The position numbers and the translations under genes were made by a program. Shown one piece after another: positions 7,533 through 12,496 of a DNA stretch of 12,496 nucleotides. The notes under the pieces were generated by a model. The model was not told where the DNA came from. It was given only the letters and a program-made list of their open reading frames with translations, and made no database searches. Positions within the stretch are counted from its first letter, which is position 1, and every line of letters starts with the position of its first letter. Source of the DNA: Nitrososphaerales archaeon TH5896 (lineage in GTDB: Archaea > Thermoproteota > Nitrososphaeria > Nitrososphaerales > Nitrososphaeraceae); contig JAATVP010000245.1 in assembly GCA_014523625.1 (NCBI GenBank), positions 1-12,496 of the forward strand, given 5' to 3'.

Positions 7533-7565
7533 ATCTTACTTACTAGTCGTAAGATAGTCTTTTTG
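7533..7565 (+). terminator. Hairpin with T tract downstream of the cupin gene
   Basis: TATCTTAC at 7533-7540 and GTAAGATA at 7550-7557 form a perfect 8-base stem with a 9-base loop, followed by TC and five T residues at 7561-7565. It starts 40 bases after the cupin stop codon. This resembles an intrinsic terminator; archaea mainly rely on the T tract, so the hairpin may instead stabilise the mRNA 3' end. Confidence 0.5.
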
Positions 7566-7823
7566 TAAAATAGTGCTTCGCAATAAGCTCGGTAGTCTCA
7601 ACTTATCTGCTCACCCTAGTTATTAGTTAAAGTGGCTTATGAAAGTAGTAATGTCTCATTTCCTGTAGCGCTTTGGTGTATGCCGATCGCTACGAAGACA
7701 ATATCATGATAACGGATGACATGATTACACAGGAATCACGAAGGTGTGTATAATATTTTCGCGACTACCTCATCCACTTTTAAGAGGATAATTCGTTCAA
7801 AAAATCAAAACTTACAATAATGG
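7566..7823. other. Intergenic region between convergent cupin and DUF7482-like genes
   Basis: I found no open frame of coding quality or RNA gene. It is the tail-to-tail space of the two genes, and only AT-rich sequence is seen. Confidence 0.35.
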
Positions 7824-8411
7824 CTACCACAATACAGCAGGGCTGTTTATTGTGATATTTGTAGGAATGATTTGGAGGTCTCCTTTTTGACTCGCTAAAA
7901 TAATTTCTGGACCAGACTTCAGAATGCTTATCGTCGCATTTTCATTCCATCGGATAAGGTTAAGACGAACTAGAGGGTTATAATCTTCATCATCAGGAGT
8001 GCTGCTAGTAACAGGAAGTTGAAAACCAAAGGCCCCTAAGCCCTTTATACCATTCAAAAACTCGAAACCTTGGCTTAGTTGGCTATTAGGCAATTGAGTA
8101 AGAACAGGAGCAAAATTTACATGCCACCCAGTGTTTTCAAAGATTGAATTGGCAGTTTCATTATTCGAAGCGTCTGTCGCAACAAAGTATGCTACTTTCC
8201 CATTCACGAATCCTTTGGAAACCGGAAGTTTCACTTGATCGTTTTCTCCAGTCTCATTAGTACTATATGGGTTTTGAGTATCCAAAATTGCGGCTAAATT
8301 GTGTTCTTCCCAATCTGTTCCTAGTGCAAATATTCGAAAATCAGAGAATGAATATATTGAGCATTCTACTAACGCCCACAGAAAAAAGATCCCCGCGTAG
8401 ATTATTAGCAT
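7824..8411 (-). CDS. Secreted DUF7482-like protein
   Basis: The product, 195 residues from the ATG at 8411, begins with a hydrophobic signal/anchor (MLIIYAGIFFLWALVE) and continues as a single exported domain. The pattern KLPVSKGFVNGKVAYFVATDAS, then NFAPVLTQLP, GFEFLNGIKGLGAFGFQLPV, DEDYNPLVRLNLIRW and a C-terminal ITINSPAVLW matches, as I remember it, the domain called DUF7482. That domain is frequent in exported proteins of ammonia-oxidising archaea. Relatives usually end with a Cys (NCP) where this one has Ser (NSP). Function is unknown. The frame also allows a TTG start seven codons earlier (8432); the TATA box at 8453-8460 would start transcription near 8430, so the ATG with a roughly 19-base leader is preferred. 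Confidence 0.75.
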   Translation of the reverse strand: MLIIYAGIFFLWALVECSIYSFSDFRIFALGTDWEEHNLAAILDTQNPYSTNETGENDQVKLPVSKGFVNGKVAYFVATDASNNETANSIFENTGWHVNFAPVLTQLPNSQLSQGFEFLNGIKGLGAFGFQLPVTSSTPDDEDYNPLVRLNLIRWNENATISILKSGPEIILASQKGDLQIIPTNITINSPAVLW

Positions 8412-8452
8412 TTTAGAAATTAACAATACCAAAAGAATAAACGGAACGCCGT

Positions 8453-8460
8453 GATATAAA
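8453..8460 (-). promoter_or_regulatory. TATA box of the DUF7482-like gene
   Basis: Read on the minus strand this is TTTATATC, close to the archaeal consensus. Its centre is about 26 bases from position 8430, which would be the transcription start. That places the TTG at 8432 at the edge of the transcript and the ATG at 8411 comfortably inside it. Confidence 0.5.
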
Positions 8461-8858
8461 GTTCCTTATCCCTTATTCACAGTACAGTCGGATATTGAGG
8501 AAGAGTAAATTCTACTGAAGTAGTTATGTTTCTCTACATCTGGTCTCGCTAGTTAGGGAGTTAAAATTATTTATCCATTCATACAAATTTTGGATCGATG
8601 CGAGACCTCTTTTGGACTGGCTTTCTTTGGAAATGCTCTAGAATATTTCCGTCCTTATAACTGCCTGATACGAACTTCGAGCTCCGATTGAATCCTATCT
8701 AGCGACACTATCAGACTAGCGGGTTCGAAGACCTGTCACCTTAAATTAATGGGCTGTCAGGTAATTTTATGTGAAAATCAGTTGCAATGCGAGCAAAGAG
8801 CCACGAGGTAATCATTGTGAAGGCACGAACAGGTGATCATATCTAAATTAATTTCTCC
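8461..8858. other. Intergenic region with a possible leaderless micro-ORF
   Basis: This gap between two minus-strand genes has no normal gene. On the plus strand a TATA-like AAAATTATTTATC at 8563-8575 lies about 28 bases before an ATG at 8598, which opens a 20-codon frame ending at 8660 (beginning MRDLFWTGFLWK). It may be a micro-protein, the stub of a lost gene or coincidence. A GGTTCGAA stretch near 8721 resembles a tRNA T-loop, but the flanking bases do not pair. Confidence 0.3.
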
Positions 8859-9641
8859 CTAATTTTCCTCAATGAATCTTTCGATGATTTCGTTGATTAC
8901 CTTTGGCTTTTCAGCATGTGGCCTATGACCACAGTTCTCTAATATGTACAACCGGCAATTTTTCATCTCTATAAAGGGGAGTATGAACCTGACTGGGATT
9001 ACACGATCTTCTTTACCCCAAATTACAAACGTCGGTGATTTTATCTTATTTATATTAATCCTCCTAGCAGTAGTACTGTACTTCAGTGCAGAAGCAAATG
9101 CATTTTTAGCTCCGGGCATGGATAACCTTTCATAGACCATATGTGCATCATCGCACCTGACTTGTGCAGTGGTTGCCTCAGACAATGCTTTCTTAATTTC
9201 TGCACTGGAGCTAGCATCAAGAATACGGATATATTTTTGAAGACCATTAGAACTTAGAAAGGATTTAGGAGTAAAGCCTGCAGGACTAATGAGTACCAGT
9301 TTGCCCACTTTACCCGGGCTTGTTATGGCAATTCTGGCGGCGATTTGTCCTCCAAGTGATGAACCTATGATATTAACCGGATCGCCGATTTTTAGTTCAC
9401 GTAATGCACGTAAAACGAATGATGAAAAAAATCCCAACGTATAATTCCTACGAGGTTTGTCACTAAGTCCAAACCCTGGAAGGTCAAAGGCCACCACCCT
9501 ATACATTTTGGACAAGTAACCCAGATTATTGCTCCAACTTTCTATAGCCCCCCCTAGGCCGTGAAGAAATACCAAAGTCTTTTTTCCAACCGAGGCATTA
9601 TCCAGATAGCGGATTCTTAAATTATCTATTATCGCGTACAT
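8859..9641 (-). CDS. Alpha/beta hydrolase fold protein
   Basis: This is a cytosolic hydrolase of the alpha/beta fold (esterase, lactonase, C-C hydrolase or haloperoxidase-like); the substrate cannot be read. Counting from the ATG at 9641 (260 residues), the oxyanion HGLGG is at 27-31, the nucleophile elbow GSSLGG at 93-98 with Ser95, the acid Asp212 in WGKEDRVIPV, and His239 in ENCGHRPHAEKP. This is a complete catalytic triad. The strand preceding the elbow (VVAFDLPGFGLSD) is also typical. The frame extends nine codons to a GTG at 9668, but a perfect AAGGAGG at 9651-9657 sits nine bases before the ATG at 9641, so that ATG is chosen. A TATA-like AGAATAATTTAC near 9690-9703 would give a leader of about 30 bases. 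It stands alone. Confidence 0.9.
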   Translation of the reverse strand: MYAIIDNLRIRYLDNASVGKKTLVFLHGLGGAIESWSNNLGYLSKMYRVVAFDLPGFGLSDKPRRNYTLGFFSSFVLRALRELKIGDPVNIIGSSLGGQIAARIAITSPGKVGKLVLISPAGFTPKSFLSSNGLQKYIRILDASSSAEIKKALSEATTAQVRCDDAHMVYERLSMPGAKNAFASALKYSTTARRININKIKSPTFVIWGKEDRVIPVRFILPFIEMKNCRLYILENCGHRPHAEKPKVINEIIERFIEEN

Positions 9642-9650
9642 TTTCTTTGG

Positions 9651-9657
9651 CCTCCTT
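9651..9657 (-). promoter_or_regulatory. Strong Shine-Dalgarno site of the alpha/beta hydrolase
   Basis: On the minus strand the sequence is AAGGAGG followed by nine bases and the ATG at 9641. It is the clearest ribosome-binding site in the window, where most genes seem leaderless, and it decides the start in favour of that ATG over the GTG at 9668. Confidence 0.7.
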
Positions 9658-9668
9658 ACTCTTAGCAC

Positions 9669-10083
9669 ATGATAACTCTCTGAAAGTAACTAGTAAATTA
9701 TTCTGTTAGAAAAAGATAATCACAGAAAAGCCATTCACAACAATTCCTCTGAAATTATATCTACAACTTATTCGACCGATATCTTGGCTTTGCGAATTCC
9801 TTCTAGATGGTAGTTCGTGGGATTTGAAAAAAATGAAGTTATTTTTATGGGCTTTGATATGTCTCTTTCTGCGAACAGGTGCACCTAAAAGATCAAAATA
9901 AAATGCAAAAAATGGAATGTATGTGCAATCCTCAAGATTCAAATTTTTGATTAACGCCTAATGAGAACCCACGTTAGGACGGCGTATCAATAGTGGAATT
10001 TTAGCCTACCAAGCAATGACTAATGATATTCTCCTGAAAACCTACTTGGTGGGTATTAGTGATTAATAAAATGGTAACTATAT
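9669..10083. other. Intergenic region between divergent hydrolase and rhomboid genes
   Basis: It should carry both promoters: a TATA-like AGAATAATTTAC for the hydrolase near 9690-9703, and GATTAATAAAAT at 10061-10072 for the rhomboid gene. An imperfect hairpin lies at 9954-9985, with outer arms ACGCC and GGCGT and an inner TAA/TTA pairing. A minus-strand frame of 78 codons at 9706-9942 has no protein-like features and is not called. Confidence 0.35.
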
Positions 10084-10812
10084 ATGTGTGCGGCTATACG
10101 ATATTACAAATCCCTAAGACGCTTCCTGCCAATGGTGAACCTCCGAACTCTTCCACTAGCTACTGTTTCATTAATTGCCTTAAATGTCCTGGTTTTTGTC
10201 TTTGGATTTCTCACTAATAGTCATACCTGGATAATTGCAAACTTCGGATTTATTCCTGATTCTCTATTTGACAGAAACAGCTTAGATGGATCTCTTGAAT
10301 CCTATTCATTTCGATCAGATCAAACAAGCTTTCAAAACGGTGTAACCTCTACTTTAATTCGATTACTATCCTCTATGTTTATCCATGCTAGCATTACTCA
10401 TATTGTCTTCAACCTCGCTGCACTAGCATATATTGGAGGGTACACAGAGAGGTCAATTGGAATATGCAGATATCTTGTAATCTATTTTCTATCTGGCATA
10501 TGCGCTGCTCTGTTCCATGGGGTAATAGCCTCTTATGTCTTAGGCAGCGGTCAGACATTGTTGATAGGGGCATCCGGTGCTATCTCGGGAGTCTTGGGTA
10601 TTGCTGCCGCAATTGGGAACCGAAGAGCTTACTACTGGCTCATAATTCAAATAGTATTTGCGTTTGTAGGTTCAGTAACTTCAATTCCTATTGCGTTCAC
10701 TGCTCATGTTGGTGGATTCTTGGCTGGCGTAATTCTTACCAAACTTATGGTCACACGAGAATTGTTCCATAGAAGGGAACCAAATAGAATGGATGAGGGC
10801 GGGGCATACTAA
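10084..10812 (+). CDS. Rhomboid-family intramembrane serine protease
   Basis: This polytopic membrane protease cleaves other membrane proteins within or near their transmembrane segments. The 242-residue product has about six hydrophobic segments. The L1/TM2 region has SSMFIHASITHIVFNLAAL (97-114), where His106 and Asn110 fit the oxyanion-stabilising H-x-x-x-N pattern. The catalytic Ser164 lies in GASGAISG (162-169), and the partner His208 in AHVGGFLAGV (207-216). All active-site residues are present, so it is predicted to be active. A long luminal loop of about 40 residues (58-90) lies between the first two helices. The ATG at 10084 gives a basic N-terminus (RYYKSLRRF). The in-frame ATG at 10132 (Met17) is an alternative, because the TATA-like GATTAATAAAAT at 10061-10072 predicts transcription starting slightly after 10084. 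No substrate is indicated by neighbours. Confidence 0.92.
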   Translation: MCAAIRYYKSLRRFLPMVNLRTLPLATVSLIALNVLVFVFGFLTNSHTWIIANFGFIPDSLFDRNSLDGSLESYSFRSDQTSFQNGVTSTLIRLLSSMFIHASITHIVFNLAALAYIGGYTERSIGICRYLVIYFLSGICAALFHGVIASYVLGSGQTLLIGASGAISGVLGIAAAIGNRRAYYWLIIQIVFAFVGSVTSIPIAFTAHVGGFLAGVILTKLMVTRELFHRREPNRMDEGGAY

Positions 10813-11002
10813 AATATATCTATTCGTTCATCTCTAATTTGATCCACATTTCAGGTGTCAAGACAAACTCATCTAAACTGACAATCTTGAAAATTAGGGC
10901 AGGTTCCTTACTTCTTCTCCAATAAGTGTGTCGAACATTTTCAATACAGCTATTTTGACGGCGAATTACTTCCCGTTAGATAAAGTTGACTAATTTTGAA
11001 TG
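10813..11002. other. Short intergenic region between convergent genes
   Basis: This is the tail-to-tail gap between the rhomboid gene and the 70-residue minus-strand gene. No gene or clear terminator hairpin is visible. Confidence 0.3.
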
Positions 11003-11215
11003 CTATTGTTTATCCTTGAACCATATCATATCACGCATTAACCAAATCAGGTCTCTTCGGAGAAGCTTCATATACATCTCTTCATGCTTGGGACAATAAT
11101 TGGTCCTACCTGCAATCAATTCGTACGAAATAGACGATAACTCTTCAAAGTGTCTTCTCGCCTCAGCTTGTAAAAAGTCCTCCCAAAATTCTCCTAGCCT
11201 GCCCTCAGGCTTCAT
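11003..11215 (-). CDS. Small hypothetical protein, 70 residues
   Basis: The product is charged and probably all-helical: an acidic amphipathic first half (LGEFWEDFLQAEARRHFEEL, 7-26), a short turn with one Cys (NYCPKHEEM, 39-47) and a basic/aromatic second helix (LLRRDLIWLMRDMIWFKDK, 51-69). I recognise no family. Support for it being a real gene comes from the promoter. On the minus strand, TATAATTA at 11243-11251 is centred about 26 bases before position 11221, leaving a leader of only five bases before the ATG at 11215. The repeated Trp and hydrophobic residues in the second helix suggest a protein-protein or membrane-surface contact, but this is inference. Confidence 0.5.
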   Translation of the reverse strand: MKPEGRLGEFWEDFLQAEARRHFEELSSISYELIAGRTNYCPKHEEMYMKLLRRDLIWLMRDMIWFKDKQ

Positions 11216-11464
11216 TCATTCACAATAAGGTATGCATTCAACCTAATTATAGATATCTGGAATATGCTATTTTTCACGGTAACGTAGCGTTATGACATAA
11301 TCACTTCTGTGAAGAATGTATTGTCCCATGCTTCCAATCAGCTGTTTCGTCCTCAGACTGGTCTGCAATGACGCTGCTTCTACTACTCTGTTTTAGTATC
11401 AGTTGATACGTAAGCTGCATGTTAGGTTGTCTTCAGTAATTCTTTAGATCAAATACTTAATTTC
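11216..11464. other. Intergenic region before the decayed patch
   Basis: Apart from the TATA box of the 70-residue gene at 11243-11251, I see no gene or repeat. Given the pseudogenes next to it, it may be older decayed coding sequence, but no recognisable peptide remained in the frames I read. Confidence 0.3.
11243..11251 (-). promoter_or_regulatory. TATA box of the 70-residue gene
   Basis: Read on the minus strand as TATAATTAG, it is placed so that transcription would start at about 11221, five bases before the ATG at 11215. The spacing matches that of the cupin gene. Confidence 0.45.
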
Positions 11465-11725
11465 TTATTTCATCCCATTGTCGGTATCACGAATATCGAT
11501 TTTAGGTCCTGATGAAGTACCGTTGGGTGAGTTACTCAAATTGATTGGGATGCCGAAGGATTTTCCAGTATCAGAACGTTTCACAAAGAAGATTTTCCAA
11601 TTAGAAAGCCTGGGGTTGGAGAGGTTAGCTACTCCTCAAGATATGTAATGATTTGGCTCGCCATCGCGCCACTGTTCGTCATTAGGAGTATCGGTCCCCC
11701 TCAACGATAAATAATACCAGATTAA
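11465..11725 (-). pseudogene. Decayed fragment of a sialidase-like (BNR-type) secreted protein
   Basis: The minus-strand frame ending at the TAA at 11465-11467 reads NWKIFFVKRSDTGKSFGIP, then INLSNSPNGTSSG. It aligns with NWDIFFVQSPDLGQTFAEP and INLSNSANGTSMG in the intact gene at 11835-12398. DNA of the two copies also matches (about 27 of 33 bases between 11517-11549 and 12001-12033). The frame is broken by a TGA at 11636-11638. Beyond it, the same frame continues with PNDEQWRDGEPNHY and an IWYYLSLR segment that may match IVWPDNR of the intact copy. There is no signal peptide or start codon, and the C-terminus stops early. I therefore read it as the central part of a paralogue that was duplicated and lost its ends. 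Confidence 0.7.
11706..11716 (+). promoter_or_regulatory. TATA-like box before the truncated SDR gene
   Basis: GATAAATAATA is centred about 24 bases before the ATG at 11735, a spacing that suits a leaderless archaeal promoter. It shows that the start region of the lost dehydrogenase gene has been kept while its body is gone. It overlaps the upstream edge of the sialidase-like fragment on the other strand. Confidence 0.4.
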
Positions 11726-11734
11726 TAATAATAC

Positions 11735-11809
11735 ATGAATGATCAAAAAGTTGTTATTGTTACAGGCAGTTCAAGCGGAATTGGATTAGAATTTGCAATA
11801 GTATATTAA
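11735..11809 (+). pseudogene. 5' stub of a short-chain dehydrogenase/reductase (SDR)
   Basis: From the ATG at 11735 the frame reads MNDQKVVIVTGSSSGIG and then LEFAIVY before a TAA at 11807-11809, only 24 residues. The TGSSSGIG is the TGxxxGxG nucleotide-binding signature found at residues 8-16 of classical SDR enzymes, which are about 250 residues long. Everything after the first beta-alpha unit, including the YxxxK active site, is missing in this and the other forward frames, because the sialidase-like gene's 3' end begins 26 bases later. The likely cause is a deletion or rearrangement that joined the SDR start to the tail of the neighbouring gene. The peptide cannot be an enzyme. Confidence 0.75.
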
Positions 11810-11834
11810 ATTGGAAGTAGGTAACCTGTATATC

Positions 11835-12398
11835 TTATGCAGTAACGTTCAACATAATTGGCTTACTGAAATTTACTCCGCCGTCATTACTGAATACGAA
11901 ATATGGATTGTTTTCTCCAGTCTTATTGTCCCAGAATGTCACATAAATACCAGTTGCCTTGAGGTCCCTATTATTTATAGCGATTTCTGCGCCCATAGAA
12001 GTACCGTTCGCTGAATTACTTAAATTAATTGGTTCAGCAAATGTTTGTCCAAGATCAGGACTCTGAACAAAAAATATGTCCCAATTTGCACGGCCAGTAT
12101 TTGTTGACGCATCATTTGGCACTAACGTTCTATTGTCAGGCCAGACTATGAATAGGTTGTCACCTGAAACTGTGATAGGGGCTAGCAAGACTGGTTGAAT
12201 TGATGTTTTAACCATGGCCGGCGGCATTAAATTGGTAGAGTTTTGTACATTGAGCAGAGGTAGGATTGATGGATTATCCTCGGTTGATGCCTCTATCGAA
12301 CATAGTGATCCTATGAACCCTAACATCCATGGAATGGTTAACGCCAACAAGGATATAATCCTGTCTTCACAAATTAGTCGGCAATCCGATCTTTCCAT
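11835..12398 (-). CDS. Secreted sialidase-like (BNR-repeat type) protein, short form
   Basis: The product is 187 residues from the ATG at 12398 (197 from an ATG at 12428). It starts with a signal or anchor segment (IISLLALTIPWMLGFIGS), then an Asn/Ser-rich linker. The domain has two beta-propeller-type units: NLFIVWPDNR ... WDIFFVQSPDLGQTFAEPINLS, then IYVTFWDNKT ... YFVFSNDGGVNFSKPIMLN. The S-x-D-x-G-x-x-F pattern in both units is the Asp-box (BNR) signature of sialidase-like propellers. Full propellers need six or more blades, so this protein is too short to form one alone and may be truncated at its C-terminus, right at the junction with the SDR stub. The TATA box at 12428-12435 sits on the longer start and favours the ATG at 12398. 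Role unknown, probably at the cell surface. Confidence 0.75.
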   Translation of the reverse strand: MERSDCRLICEDRIISLLALTIPWMLGFIGSLCSIEASTEDNPSILPLLNVQNSTNLMPPAMVKTSIQPVLLAPITVSGDNLFIVWPDNRTLVPNDASTNTGRANWDIFFVQSPDLGQTFAEPINLSNSANGTSMGAEIAINNRDLKATGIYVTFWDNKTGENNPYFVFSNDGGVNFSKPIMLNVTA

Positions 12399-12427
12399 TC
12401 GCTTTCTACTACCATCTTTTATCTTCA

Positions 12428-12435
12428 TATATAAA
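12428..12435 (-). promoter_or_regulatory. TATA box of the sialidase-like gene
   Basis: On the minus strand the sequence is TTTATATA, the best match to the archaeal TATA consensus in the window. Its centre predicts transcription starting near 12406, about eight bases before the ATG at 12398. The ATG at 12426-12428 touches this box and would lie outside the transcript. Confidence 0.5.
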
Positions 12436-12496
12436 TAAAAAGCTGTTCTTTCAATCGAGTATCAGATATCAGGAAATACTTGATGCTTTATAGGGA

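Noticed and set aside
8715..8745. tRNA-like T-loop GGTTCGAA
   Set aside because: The five bases on either side do not form the T-stem, and no acceptor or anticodon arm can be drawn around it.
9706..9942. 78-codon minus-strand frame upstream of the hydrolase
   Set aside because: It starts with TTG, has no protein-like pattern, and covers the likely promoter of the hydrolase.
9954..9985. Imperfect hairpin with ACGCC/GGCGT arms
   Set aside because: The pairing needs a bulge and has no T tract; it is probably chance in a 400-base gap, although it could be a regulatory site.
10464..10772. Cys-rich plus-strand frame of 102 codons
   Set aside because: It is an out-of-frame shadow inside the rhomboid gene, whose active-site motifs are clear in the other frame.

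Overview
The window looks like chromosomal DNA from an AT-rich, ammonia-oxidising-archaeon-like genome (Nitrososphaeria, plausibly the Nitrososphaera/Nitrosocosmicus branch). This is inferred from several things. Promoters look archaeal, with TATA boxes about 25 bases upstream of start codons and very short or absent leaders. There is a free-standing Lrp/AsnC ligand-binding (RAM) domain protein. Several secreted Asn/Ser-rich proteins resemble families I associate with this group, including a DUF7482-like domain, BNR/sialidase-like repeats and a low-complexity D/N/G/H-rich protein. No rRNA, tRNA, CRISPR array, transposase or phage gene was found.

Layout. 1-621: a small RAM-domain protein. 1010-1933 (-): a membrane-anchored surface protein with an Ig-like domain and an acidic, His-rich linker. 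2323-5058: half of a NitT/TauT-type ABC importer, with an SsuC/TauC-like permease on the minus strand and an SsuA/NrtA-like substrate-binding protein on the plus strand. They are separated by about 600 bases holding a doubtful small ORF and a perfect 7-base inverted repeat; no ATPase gene is present. 5484-6470 (-): a D-2-hydroxyacid dehydrogenase. 7140-7493 (+): a small cupin followed by a hairpin terminator. 7824-8411 (-): a secreted DUF7482-like protein. 8859-9641 (-): an alpha/beta hydrolase with a strong Shine-Dalgarno site. 10084-10812 (+): a rhomboid protease. 11003-11215 (-): a 70-residue protein with a well-placed promoter. 11465-12398: a patch of gene decay containing a broken sialidase-like fragment, a 24-codon stub of a short-chain dehydrogenase that still has its TATA box, and a short intact sialidase-like secreted protein.

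Almost every gene stands alone with its own promoter, and nearly all intergenic gaps are 300-650 bases, so coding density is low (roughly 60% by my count). I see no operon that would form a new multi-gene system. The most interesting points are the decayed region at 11.4-11.85 kb, the permease whose reading frame has no ordinary start codon, the transporter lacking an ATPase, and several leaderless or short-leader genes for which promoter position decides the start.
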